From Trinickia mobilis (GTDB lineage Bacteria > Pseudomonadota > Gammaproteobacteria > Burkholderiales > Burkholderiaceae): 62,063 bases of DNA. Where the stretch lies: the NCBI RefSeq assembly GCF_017315705.1, contig NZ_JAFLRF010000032.1, positions 1 through 62,063 on the forward strand. Reading direction: 5' to 3'. The position numbers and the translations under genes were made by a program. The notes under the pieces are model-generated. The model saw only the letters and a list, made by a program, of their open reading frames with translations. It made no database searches and was not told where the DNA came from. Shown one piece after another: positions 42,533 through 52,863 of the stretch; positions within the stretch are counted from its first letter, which is position 1; every line of letters starts with the position of its first letter.

Positions 42533-44365
42533 GTGCCGACCGACGTTCCCTACTACTTGCTGAACTTCGAGCGCGCCCTCGCGTGGGTCGCCGAACGTTA
42601 TGGCGACCTGTTCAGCACCGGTGAGCGCGCGTTTTTCGAGGCGTTCGCCGCGTTGCCGCAAGGTGCGCGCGCGCTGCTGGTGCGGATGCTGATGCGCAAG
42701 GGCACGCTGTTTCGGGCCAGCCGGCTGTCGTACGAGGAGATCGGTTGCCCGCTGGCCGCCGCACAGCCGCTCATCGAGCTTGGCTGGCTCGACTCCGAGC
42801 CGCTGCTCACGCTCGATGAATTGTTCGCGCTCGCGACGCGGCCTGAAGTGCTGCAAATGTTTCCCTCCACCGCGCTCGGCAAGCAGGCTCGCAAATCGGA
42901 TCTGCTCGACGCGCTGCGGACCATCCATGATGGCGCGCGCAGCTACGCCGCCTGGGGCGCGCCATGCGCCGATCCGGTGTTCCGCGTCACGATCGCGCCG
43001 CTTTGCGATCGGCTGAGGCTCATGTTCTTCGGCAACCTGCATCAGGACTGGTCCGAGTTCGTGCTCGCGGATCTTGGCGTGTTCAAGTACGAAAGCGTGC
43101 CGTTCTCGCTGTCGTCGCGGGCGTTTCAGCGGCGCGCGGACATCGACGCCTATCTCGCGCTGCACGCCTGCCGCGAAGCGCTCGACGCGGCAGCCGTCGG
43201 CGAACCGGTCGAGGCGCTGGTCGCCGCCGTCCTTGCCGTCGATATCGACAACGCGTGGCTGGAAACACGCCGCGCGAAGCTGCTGTTCCGCATCGGCCAG
43301 CACGCCGAGCGGCGGCAAGACTGGGACGCCGCGCTGAGCGTCTTCGCTTGCTGCGCGTGGCCCGGTGCGCGTCATCGGCGCATGCGGGTGCTGGAGCGCT
43401 GCGGCCGTTTCGACGATGCGCTGACGCTCGCGTTGCAATCGGCCGCCGCGCCGGAGAGCGAAGAGGAAAGCCAGCGTATAGCGCGAATGCTGCCGAGGCT
43501 GCAGCGCCACACGGGGAAGCCGGTTACGCGCGCCGCGGCCGTGCGGCCCGTCGAGCGCAGCAGCATCGAACTCGCACGGCCCGCTGCGCCGATAACCGTG
43601 GAGTACGCCGCGCGCGATGCGCTCAGCTCCATTGAAGCGCCCGTTCACTACGTCGAGAACGCGCTCATCAACTCACTGTTCGGCCTGCTGTGCTGGGAGC
43701 CGGTGTTCGCGGCCATCCCCGGCGCGTTCTTCCACCCGTTCCAGCGCAGCCCCGCCGATCTGCACGCGCCCGATTTCCGCGCGCGCCGCGCCGAGCCGTT
43801 CGGCCGCTGTCTGGCCCAGCTCGATGACGGCATGTATCGCGAAACGATCCTGCGCCATCTCGAGAGCAAAGCCGGCGTGCAATCGCCGTTCGTGTTCTGG
43901 GACGTGCTGACGCCCGAACTCGTTGCACAGGCGCTCGATTGCCTGCCCGCCGCGCATCTGAAGCTCTGGTTCGAACGGCTGCTCGGCGACATTCGCAGCA
44001 ACCGTTCGGGCTTGCCCGACCTGATCCGCTTCTGGCCGGCCGAGCGGCGCTACGAGCTGATCGAAGTGAAAGGCCCGGGCGACCGCCTGCAGGACAATCA
44101 GATCCGCTGGCTTCAGTATTGCGTCCGGCACGGCATGCCGGCGCGCGTGCTCGACGTGCGCTGGACCGAGGCCGCCGGGGCGGCCCGGCGGGAGATGACG
44201 AACGGCCCCCACGCTCACTGTCGTTCGCTGCCCCCCGAGGGGGCGGATGCCTCCCTTGGGGCGGCCCGGCGGGAGATGACGAACGGCCCCCACGCTCACT
44301 GTCGTTCGCTGCCCCCCGAGGGGGCGGATGCCTCCCTTGGGGCGGCCCGGCGGGAGGCATCGTGA
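42533..44365 (+). CDS. FAN1-like structure-specific nuclease (VRR-NUC domain)
   Basis: The 610-aa protein has the bacterial FAN1 layout: an N-terminal SAP-like/winged region (residues about 1-130), a helical TPR-like middle (about 200-340), and a C-terminal VRR-NUC nuclease domain (about 400-545) with GLPDLIRFWPAERRYELIEV and K-GPGD, giving the D...E-x-K metal site. FAN1 unhooks interstrand crosslinks and cuts flaps. The GTG start at 42533 lies just after a LexA box. The last 60 residues are two in-frame 27-aa copies of a GC-rich repeat plus a partial third, and are probably non-functional. Confidence 0.87.
   Translation: MPTDVPYYLLNFERALAWVAERYGDLFSTGERAFFEAFAALPQGARALLVRMLMRKGTLFRASRLSYEEIGCPLAAAQPLIELGWLDSEPLLTLDELFALATRPEVLQMFPSTALGKQARKSDLLDALRTIHDGARSYAAWGAPCADPVFRVTIAPLCDRLRLMFFGNLHQDWSEFVLADLGVFKYESVPFSLSSRAFQRRADIDAYLALHACREALDAAAVGEPVEALVAAVLAVDIDNAWLETRRAKLLFRIGQHAERRQDWDAALSVFACCAWPGARHRRMRVLERCGRFDDALTLALQSAAAPESEEESQRIARMLPRLQRHTGKPVTRAAAVRPVERSSIELARPAAPITVEYAARDALSSIEAPVHYVENALINSLFGLLCWEPVFAAIPGAFFHPFQRSPADLHAPDFRARRAEPFGRCLAQLDDGMYRETILRHLESKAGVQSPFVFWDVLTPELVAQALDCLPAAHLKLWFERLLGDIRSNRSGLPDLIRFWPAERRYELIEVKGPGDRLQDNQIRWLQYCVRHGMPARVLDVRWTEAAGAARREMTNGPHAHCRSLPPEGADASLGAARREMTNGPHAHCRSLPPEGADASLGAARREAS
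44177..44360 (+). repeat. GC-rich junction repeat, copy C (tandem 81-bp units)
   Basis: GGGGCGGCCCGGCGGGAG starts units at 44177, 44258 and 44339, exactly 81 bp apart; the third is partial. The core CCCCCACGCTCACTGTCG and GCTGCCCCCCGAGGGGGC is shared with other copies. The last unit ends GGCGGGAGGCATC directly before the GTG of the helicase gene, supplying its ribosome site. Confidence 0.9.
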
Positions 44366-46629
44366 CCTACGTCGTCGCGGTGCGCGCACTCTGCGAATTC
44401 ACGGCCAAACGCGGCGATCTCGACCTGCGCTTCACGCCCGCCCCCACCGCACTCGAAGGCATCGCCGGTCACGCAACCGTCGCCGCGCGCCGGGCGAGCG
44501 GCTACGAAGCGGAGATCGCGCTCACCGGCACGTATCGCGATCTGACAGTGCGAGGACGCGCCGACGGCTACGACGCCGCGCTCAACCGGCTCGAAGAAGT
44601 GAAAACCTATCGCGGCGATCTCGATGCGATGCCGGCCAATCATCGCGCGCTGCATTGGGCGCAGGCGCTCGTCTACGGGCATCTGCTTTGTCAGACGCGT
44701 GAGCTCCCGCAGCTTGGCATCGCGCTCGTGTACTTCGATATCGGCAGCCAGAAAGAAACGGTGCTGACGCAAACACATGACGCGGCATCGCTGGAATCGT
44801 TTTTCGTCGAACAATGCGAGCGCTTTCTCGATTGGGCCGCGCAGGAAGCGGCCCACCGCGACGCACGCAACGCGGCGCTGAGCGCGCTCAAGTTTCCGCA
44901 CGAACGCTTTCGCTGCGGCCAGCGCGAACTGGCGGTCGCGGTCTACCGCGCCGCGCGCGACGGGCAGACCTTGATGGCGCAGGCGCCCACCGGCATCGGC
45001 AAGACGCTCGCGACGATCTTTCCGGTGCTGAAGGCATGCGGCGAGGATCGCGTCGAGCGAATCTTCTTCCTGACCGCAAAGACCCCGGGCCGCGCGCTGG
45101 CGCTCGAAGCCATCGATACGCTGCACACGAGCGCCGGCGCGGCGCTGCCATTGCGCACGCTGGAGCTGGTTGCGCGCGACAAAGCCTGCGAGCACCCGGA
45201 CAACGCCTGCCACGGCGATTCGTGCCCGCTTGCGCGCGGCTTCTACGACCGTCTTCACCGCGCACGCAGCGCCGCGCTCGCCGGCCCGCGGCTCGATCGC
45301 GAGGCAGTGCGTGCTGCGGCGCTCGCACACGACGTCTGCCCGTACTACCTCGCGCAGGAACTCGCGCGCTGGACCGACGTCGTCGTCGGCGATTACAACT
45401 ACTTCTACGACAGCAGTGCGCTGCTCTTCGCGCTCACGCGGCTGAATCAGTGGCGCGTCGCGGTGCTGGTCGACGAGGCGCACAACCTGCTCGACCGCGC
45501 GCGCAAGATGTACACGGCAGCGCTCGAGCAAAGCGACTTTCGCGCGGCGCGCAAGACCGCGCCCGTCGCGCTGAAAAAACCGCTCGACCGGCTGCAGCGC
45601 GAGTGGAACGCGGTGAACCGCACGCAGACCGGCGCGTACCAGGTGCATGCGGAAGTGCCCGCGCGGCTGCTTTCGGCGGCACAGAACCTGATCGGCGCGG
45701 TGACGGATCAGGTCGTCGAAACGCCGCTTTCGATCGACGACACGCTGCTGCGCGTTTTCTTCGACGCCATGCATTTCGTCGCGCTCGCCGAGCAGTTCGG
45801 CGAGCACTCGATCTTCGACGTGACGCGCGACGAGCACCCACGCGATGCGCGTGCTCAAACCGCTTCGACGCTGTGCGTGCGCAACGTGATTCCGGCGCCG
45901 TACCTCGCACCGCGCCATGCCGCCGCGCACACGACGGTGATGTTCTCCGGCACGCTGAGCCCGTCGCACTTCTACCTCGACACGCTCGGCTTGCCGGAAG
46001 CGACGAACTGGCTCGAAGTCGACGGGCCGTTTCGCGCGCACCAACTGAGAGTGCATGTGGCCGCGCACGTCTCGACGCGCTGGCGCGACCGCGAACGTTC
46101 GCTCGCGCCGATCGTCGAGCTGATCGCGCAGCAATACGCCGCGCAGCCCGGCAACTACCTCGGCTTTCTGAGCAGCTTCGACTATCTCGAGCGCGTCGCG
46201 GCGTTGCTGCGCGAGCGCCATCCCATGCTCCCGATCTGGACGCAGGCGCCCGGCATGGACGAAGCCGCACGCGACGCATTCCTCGCCCGCTTTCGCGCTA
46301 CGCGCTGCGGCATCGGCTTCGCCGTGCTGGGGGGCGCGTTTTCCGAAGGGGTCGATCTCGTCGGCAAGCAGTTGATCGGCGCGTTCATCGCCACGCTCGG
46401 CTTGCCGCAGCTGAACGCCGTCAACGAACAGATGCGCCGCACGATGGAGGCGAAGTTCGGCAACGGCTACGATTACGTGTACCTGTATCCCGGGCTGCAG
46501 AAAGTCGTGCAGGCCGCGGGGCGCGTGATTCGCACCGAAGACGATACGGGCGTCGTGCATCTGATCGACGATCGCTACCGGCGCCCCGAAGTCCGCCGCC
46601 TCTTGCCGGGCTGGTGGCAATTGCCCTGA
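44362..46629 (+). CDS. DinG/XPD-type DNA helicase with N-terminal nuclease-like domain
   Basis: The 755-aa protein has an N-terminal PD-(D/E)XK-like domain (GRADGYDAALNRLEEVKTY near residue 62, then QALVYGHLLC), similar to Cas4/RecB-type nucleases. An XPD/DinG-like superfamily 2 helicase follows, with Walker A APTGIGKT near residue 208 and VDEAHN near residue 370. Cysteines between about 276 and 326 (KACEHPDNACHGDSC and VCPYY) suit an Fe-S cluster. GTG 44362 overlaps the nuclease stop (GTGA). Co-transcription with the FAN1-like gene behind a LexA box suggests a joint role in DNA-damage repair. Confidence 0.88.
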   Translation: MTYVVAVRALCEFTAKRGDLDLRFTPAPTALEGIAGHATVAARRASGYEAEIALTGTYRDLTVRGRADGYDAALNRLEEVKTYRGDLDAMPANHRALHWAQALVYGHLLCQTRELPQLGIALVYFDIGSQKETVLTQTHDAASLESFFVEQCERFLDWAAQEAAHRDARNAALSALKFPHERFRCGQRELAVAVYRAARDGQTLMAQAPTGIGKTLATIFPVLKACGEDRVERIFFLTAKTPGRALALEAIDTLHTSAGAALPLRTLELVARDKACEHPDNACHGDSCPLARGFYDRLHRARSAALAGPRLDREAVRAAALAHDVCPYYLAQELARWTDVVVGDYNYFYDSSALLFALTRLNQWRVAVLVDEAHNLLDRARKMYTAALEQSDFRAARKTAPVALKKPLDRLQREWNAVNRTQTGAYQVHAEVPARLLSAAQNLIGAVTDQVVETPLSIDDTLLRVFFDAMHFVALAEQFGEHSIFDVTRDEHPRDARAQTASTLCVRNVIPAPYLAPRHAAAHTTVMFSGTLSPSHFYLDTLGLPEATNWLEVDGPFRAHQLRVHVAAHVSTRWRDRERSLAPIVELIAQQYAAQPGNYLGFLSSFDYLERVAALLRERHPMLPIWTQAPGMDEAARDAFLARFRATRCGIGFAVLGGAFSEGVDLVGKQLIGAFIATLGLPQLNAVNEQMRRTMEAKFGNGYDYVYLYPGLQKVVQAAGRVIRTEDDTGVVHLIDDRYRRPEVRRLLPGWWQLP

Positions 46630-46687
46630 GCGCGCCGGAACGCCAGGTCTGGGGGCGCTAATAACAAGCCCTGGAACCGGAGACCCT

Positions 46688-47173
46688 ATGCGCGTGGCCG
46701 AATTTCAGTTCATCACGATCTGGCGCATCGACGCGCCGGTGGCCGCCGTATGGGCGGCGATCCACGACTCGGCGCACTGGCCCGAGTGGTGGAAGAACGT
46801 CGAAGGTGTGGCCGAGATCGAAACGGGTTCCGGCGAAGGCGTCGGCGCGATCCAACGCTATACGTGGAAAGGCCGCCTGCCGTACCGGCTCGTGTTCGAT
46901 ATGCGCGTGACGCGCATCGAGCCGCTTGTCGCGCTCGAAGGCGAAGCGAGCGGCGATGTGGAAGGCACCGGTTGCTGGCGCTTCTCGACGGACCGCGGCA
47001 TCAGCGTGATTCGCTACGACTGGCGTGTGCGGACCACCCGCGCGTGGATGAATGCATTGGCGCCGTTGGCAAGACCCGTGTTCCAATGGAATCACGATGC
47101 CGTGATGCGCGAAGGCGGAGCCGGCCTGGCGAGGCGGCTCGACGCGCGGTTGATCAGCGTCGAGCACAGGTAA
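46688..47173 (+). CDS. SRPBCC / polyketide-cyclase-like protein
   Basis: The 161-aa protein has the START-like helix-grip fold: TIWRIDAPVAAVWAAIHD, then WPEWWKNVEGV and GVGAIQRYTWKGRLPYRLVF. Members bind hydrophobic ligands. No catalytic motif is assignable. GGAG lies upstream of the ATG. It follows the helicase after 58 nt and might be co-transcribed, although nothing links it to repair. Confidence 0.8.
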   Translation: MRVAEFQFITIWRIDAPVAAVWAAIHDSAHWPEWWKNVEGVAEIETGSGEGVGAIQRYTWKGRLPYRLVFDMRVTRIEPLVALEGEASGDVEGTGCWRFSTDRGISVIRYDWRVRTTRAWMNALAPLARPVFQWNHDAVMREGGAGLARRLDARLISVEHR

Positions 47174-47688
47174 GGTGCGAGCACCGTGCGACCCGAACTC
47201 ACCGTGAGCGCCAATGCTGCGCGCTCCCGAAAAGCCTCACCTTACGCTGGTTACGTGCTCAGCCGGTATATGGGCAGCCGCATTGCGCCGGCACGGTGCA
47301 TCTATGAACAATGCGGTTATCTGCGCACGTTCATCTTTGAAATTTCTGCCGCGCATCGATAACGAAGGCCCACAAAATTTCAAAAATCGAAAGTCGTTTA
47401 TCGGCAGTCGTCAATTAGTGTCAACCGGGTTATTGCTTGACCTGACAATCGCCTATAAAACAATGCAGATACCCCACTCCAGACGATCTTGCATAACGGC
47501 CGCGACAAATCCAATAAGTAAATTCAGCGGTGCGTCGGTTTCGCAACATGTGGTGAAAGTCACACAAGCAAAGTCTAGATTTTGTTAGCCTTAATCGAGC
47601 TGATGTTCCGGACCGGTTGCTGAGCGAATGCGGCAGGAAACCGTTTTCACATCAGAGCAAGAGCATCTGCGTACAGGAGGGCTTCATC
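47174..47688. other. AT-richer intergenic region
   Basis: These 515 bases have no credible gene. A copy of the CTCCCGAAAA-CTCACCTT motif lies at 47224. The stretch 47430-47460 contains TTATTG, 18 bp, TATAAA, a possible promoter for the small coiled-coil gene at 47689. Confidence 0.45.
47224..47244 (+). repeat. CTCCCGAAAA-CTCACCTT motif, copy 4
   Basis: CTCCCGAAAA, GC, CTCACCTTA, 50 nt after the SRPBCC gene. Confidence 0.75.
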
Positions 47689-47961
47689 ATGCTGCGGTGG
47701 ATCGCAAACTGGGCTTCAAATCACGCACCGACTCCCGAGAAACAGGCGGAACGAGCGTTGAACGAATTGCGCATGGAACTGTTTCAGGCCGAGCAGCGCG
47801 TTCTCGACGCACAAATGCACGCGGATTACTATCGCGCCCGCTTGACCTTCCTCGAAGAAGTCACGAAAAAGGGCATCGAGCAGGTGTCCGATCAGCGCAA
47901 GGGGCAGCAAGAGAGTTCGCAAGGGTTGCGTCCTGGTGTGAAGCTCGCGGCGGCGCAGTAG
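47689..47961 (+). CDS. Small coiled-coil protein, unknown function
   Basis: The 90-aa protein is mainly helical, with a predicted coiled coil from about residue 17 to 62 (KQAERALNELRMELFQAEQR, then VLDAQMHADYYRARLTFLEE). The tail is polar. CAGGAGGGCTTCATC before the ATG gives a strong ribosome site. I know of similar short uncharacterised proteins in Burkholderia, but no function. It is monocistronic. Confidence 0.65.
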   Translation: MLRWIANWASNHAPTPEKQAERALNELRMELFQAEQRVLDAQMHADYYRARLTFLEEVTKKGIEQVSDQRKGQQESSQGLRPGVKLAAAQ

Positions 47962-48191
47962 CCTAGAACGGCAGGCCGATGAGATCGTTGCACCCGTTGC
48001 GCGATTTCATTGCTTCGCGGTGCCGTCGGCGCACGCTGAATACGGCGCGCTCTAAGCGTGCTGTGTTCAGCGTGCGCGTCAACACATCCATCAAAATCCA
48101 AAGAGCCGCATAACGACAGCGCACTGCGTTGGGACAGTGTTCGAATCCAGCCATCCCGTTATCGGATTGCAGAAACCGCCCTCTCGGAATA

Positions 48192-48212
48192 CTCCCGAAA
48201 ACTCTCACCTTA
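48192..48212 (+). repeat. CTCCCGAAAA-CTCACCTT motif, copy 5
   Basis: CTCCCGAAAA, CT, CTCACCTTA. Confidence 0.75.
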
Positions 48213-48316
48213 CGTACCGCGCGGCGAAGGATATCGATTGGCCGGACCTGCTTTTCCGCCTGAAAACGCGGCGAATTTCGGTCTCCGGTGCCAATCGAAA
48301 GCGTTGCGAGACGCGG

Positions 48317-48337
48317 CTCCCGAATTCCCTCACCTTT
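48317..48337 (+). repeat. CTCCCGAAAA-CTCACCTT motif, copy 6 (variant)
   Basis: CTCCCGAATT, CC, CTCACCTTT; two changes in the A run. Confidence 0.65.
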
Positions 48338-48547
48338 CGCGATTCTCCCAGGCAATCGACGCCAGCCGCCGCCCAGCAGCGAGCGGAGCGCCAGAAAATG
48401 GCCATCAAAACGATCGATTTGCATTCCAAAGCGACTCGCTCGACTACACCCGCGCCGCGCTGCGATAGGGCTTGAGGTTGTTGCATGGTTCCTCTCATTC
48501 GTTGCGGTACGCCGGCATGTTGAACCGTGTTGATCCGCGCACTGCAC

Positions 48548-48721
48548 TCACTGCGGCAAAGTCAGCTTGATCAATTGATCGGGCGTGGCCTGCGTCTTCG
48601 GCAGTTCGTAGTCGATGATGCGAACGGCGCCCACTTCATCGGGGTTCCAGCCGCGCCGCTTCATCTCGCCGGAGATCGCCAGACCGAATATGGTCCTTAG
48701 CGGCCGCGTGTGGTTAATGCG
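48548..48721 (-). pseudogene. Gene fragment, C-terminal piece of an unknown protein
   Basis: The 57-codon open frame contains RTIFGLAISGEMKRRGWNP, then VGAVRIIDYELPKTQATP, and ends LIKLTLPQ. It reads like genuine protein, but an in-frame stop precedes it and the only internal ATG (48664) leaves 38 residues with no ribosome site. It follows the araA-like gene on the same strand. Probably a truncated gene; family not recognised. Confidence 0.35.
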
Positions 48722-48749
48722 TTATCCAACGGAATCCTAACCATTCGAT

Positions 48750-50683
<1,934 letters not shown>

Positions 50684-50997
50684 GGTGCTTGCTCCTGATA
50701 GGCGGTTGATCTGCGTACGGGCTCGCATGGTCGACATGCCTGCGACGCCAAATAGACATACTATATTTGTCGACTCGGCCGGTATCGATTGGCGTTTTCC
50801 CCAGATCACCACGCCTAATAGCAATGCTATTACTATGCGACCTTATCGCAATCACGTGATACTTCCGCAGATTTTCCCAATATTCTTGCGCAGGGTGCAT
50901 TCAGCCGCCTCTCTAGAAGTTTGGCTTTTAGGCGCGTGCCTCGATTTTGAACCGTCCGATTTAGTATTACCATTAAAAGATTGACAGCCTCTCCAAG
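50684..50997. other. Divergent regulatory region of the sugar-acid genes
   Basis: These 314 bases between divergent genes are AT-rich relative to the flanks. They contain the perfect palindrome at 50816 and several A/T-rich hexamers, but no unambiguous promoter pair. No regulator gene is adjacent. Confidence 0.5.
50816..50832. promoter_or_regulatory. Perfect 17-bp palindrome, probable operator
   Basis: TAATAGCA-A-TGCTATTA lies between the divergent dehydratase genes and is symmetric around one A. It has the size of a GntR- or LacI-type operator. The cognate regulator is not in the window. Confidence 0.6.
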
Positions 50998-52740
50998 ATG
51001 ACCAACAAACAACGCAAGCTCCGCTCCGCCCAATGGTTCGGCAACGCCGACAAGAACGGCTTCATGTATCGCAGCTGGATGAAGAACCAGGGCATCCCCG
51101 ATCACGCGTTCGACGGCCGCCCGATCATCGGCATCTGCAATACGTGGTCCGAGCTCACGCCGTGCAATGCGCACTTTCGCCAGCTCGCCGAGCACGTGAA
51201 GCGCGGCGTGTACGAAGCCGGGGGCTTTCCGGTCGAATTCCCGGTGTTCTCGAACGGCGAATCGAACCTGCGCCCGACCGCGATGTTCACGCGCAATCTC
51301 GCGAGCATGGACGTCGAGGAGTCGATCCGCGGCAATCCGATCGATGCGGTCGTGCTGTTGGTCGGTTGCGACAAGACCACGCCCGCGCTCCTGATGGGCG
51401 CGGCCAGTTGCGACGTGCCCGCGATCGCGGTGTCGGGCGGGCCCATGCTCAACGGCAAGCACCAGGGGCGCGACATCGGCTCGGGCACGGTGGTGTGGCA
51501 GCTCAGCGAGCAGGTGAAGGCGGGCAAGATCACGCTGCACGAGTTCATGTCGGCAGAGGCCGGCATGTCGCGCTCGGCGGGCACCTGCAACACGATGGGC
51601 ACCGCCTCTACGATGGCCTGCATGGCCGAGGCGCTCGGCGTCACGCTGCCGCACAACGCGGCGATTCCGGCGGTCGACTCGCGCCGCTACGTGCTCGCGC
51701 ATTTGTCGGGGATGCGCATCGTCGAGATGGCGCGGGAGGATCTGCGGCTCTCGAAGCTGCTCACGCGCGGGGCGTTCGAGAACGCGATCCGCGTGAACGC
51801 GGCGATCGGCGGCTCGACCAACGCGGCGATTCACTTGAAGGCGATCGCGGGGCGCATCGGCGTCGCGCTGCAATTGGACGACTGGACGCGCATCGGACGC
51901 GGCACGCCGACGCTCGTCGACTTGCAGCCTTCGGGGCGCTTTCTGATGGAGGAGTTTTATTACGCGGGCGGTTTGCCTGCGGTGCTGCGGCGGCTCGGCG
52001 AGGCGGGACTGCTGCCGCATCCGGATGCGTTGACCGCCAACGGCCACACGCTCTGGGAGAACAGCAAAGAAGCGCCGATCTACAACGACGAGGTGATCCG
52101 GCCGCTGGAAAAACCGCTCGTGCCGGACGGCGGCCTGTGCGTCCTAAGAGGCAATCTCGCGCCGAACGGGGCGGTGCTGAAGCCGTCGGCGGCAACGCCT
52201 TCGCTACTGACGCATCGCGGGCGTGCCGTGGTGTTCGAGAACTTCGACGACTACAAGGAGCGCATCGCCGACCCGGAGCTCGAGGTCGACGCGAACTCCG
52301 TGCTCGTGATGAAGAACTGCGGGCCTAAGGGATATCCGGGCATGGCCGAGGTGGGCAACATGGGGCTGCCGCCGAAGCTGCTGGCGCAAGGCGTGACCGA
52401 CATGGTGCGCGTGTCCGACGCGCGCATGAGCGGCACTGCATACGGCACGGTGGTGCTGCACGTGGCGCCCGAAGCGCGCGCGGGCGGCCCGCTCGCGGTG
52501 GTGCGCGACGGCGACTGGATCGAGCTCGACTGCGAAGCGGGGCGCTTGCACATCGACATCGGCGACGAGGAAATGAGTGCACGCCTCGCCGGCTGGAAGC
52601 AAGCGCAAGCGCGCAAGCCAAGCGAAACGAGCGGCTACGGACAGCTCTACGTCGAGCACGTGCTGCAAGCCGACGAAGGCTGCGACTTCGATTTCCTGGT
52701 GGGCTGCCGCGGCGCAGAGGTGCCCGCGCATTCGCACTAG
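50998..52740 (+). CDS. IlvD/Edd-family sugar-acid dehydratase (L-arabonate dehydratase type)
   Basis: The 580-aa Fe-S dehydratase has the three conserved cysteines in GICNTWSELTPCN near residue 43, LVGCDKTTPALLMG near residue 121 and SAGTCNTMGTAS near residue 195. WFGNADKNGFMYRSWMKNQG at the N-terminus marks the sugar-acid branch of the family over the branched-chain amino acid enzyme IlvD. It would dehydrate L-arabonate, or D-galactonate or xylonate, to the 2-keto-3-deoxy acid used by the DapA-like neighbour. A strong hairpin follows. Confidence 0.87.
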   Translation: MTNKQRKLRSAQWFGNADKNGFMYRSWMKNQGIPDHAFDGRPIIGICNTWSELTPCNAHFRQLAEHVKRGVYEAGGFPVEFPVFSNGESNLRPTAMFTRNLASMDVEESIRGNPIDAVVLLVGCDKTTPALLMGAASCDVPAIAVSGGPMLNGKHQGRDIGSGTVVWQLSEQVKAGKITLHEFMSAEAGMSRSAGTCNTMGTASTMACMAEALGVTLPHNAAIPAVDSRRYVLAHLSGMRIVEMAREDLRLSKLLTRGAFENAIRVNAAIGGSTNAAIHLKAIAGRIGVALQLDDWTRIGRGTPTLVDLQPSGRFLMEEFYYAGGLPAVLRRLGEAGLLPHPDALTANGHTLWENSKEAPIYNDEVIRPLEKPLVPDGGLCVLRGNLAPNGAVLKPSAATPSLLTHRGRAVVFENFDDYKERIADPELEVDANSVLVMKNCGPKGYPGMAEVGNMGLPPKLLAQGVTDMVRVSDARMSGTAYGTVVLHVAPEARAGGPLAVVRDGDWIELDCEAGRLHIDIGDEEMSARLAGWKQAQARKPSETSGYGQLYVEHVLQADEGCDFDFLVGCRGAEVPAHSH

Positions 52741-52744
52741 GACA

Positions 52745-52777
52745 CTAGGGCCTGTTCACGCTAATAACAGGCCCTAG
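52745..52777 (+). terminator. Hairpin terminator
   Basis: CTAGGGCCTGTT and AACAGGCCCTAG form a perfect 12-bp stem with a 9-nt loop, 4 nt after the dehydratase stop. The T tract is absent. Related wording (GCTAATAACA and GCCCT) recurs at 46658, after the helicase gene. Confidence 0.6.
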
Positions 52778-52863
52778 GCGCGCACAGACCAACAACAAGC
52801 CTAAGCCGGCCCGCTCGACGAATCGAGACCGCGCTCGACAAGGTGCCGGTCTCAGGCGCTGTC

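Larger units (their letters stand above)
47962..48547. other. Intergenic region with two motif copies
   Basis: About 586 bases. Copies of the CTCCCGAAAA-CTCACCTT motif lie at 48192 and 48317. An open frame on the minus strand spans the region but is Arg-rich and crosses both motif copies, so I do not accept it. GTTCGAATCC at 48139 resembles a tRNA T-loop, but no cloverleaf can be drawn. Confidence 0.45.

Noticed and set aside
44177-44360. Possible CRISPR array
   Set aside because: The 81-bp units are contiguous, with no spacers, and belong to the GC-rich junction repeat family.
44296-46620. 774-codon minus-strand frame opposite the helicase
   Set aside because: The helicase motifs on the plus strand are unambiguous. 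The antisense frame has no domains.
48135-48160. tRNA-like T-loop sequence GTTCGAATCC (a similar one occurs near 30638)
   Set aside because: No acceptor, D or anticodon stems can be drawn around it, so no tRNA or clear attachment site is supported.
47963-48547. 194-codon minus-strand frame in the intergenic region
   Set aside because: It crosses two copies of the CTCCCG motif, lacks a ribosome site and is Arg-rich.
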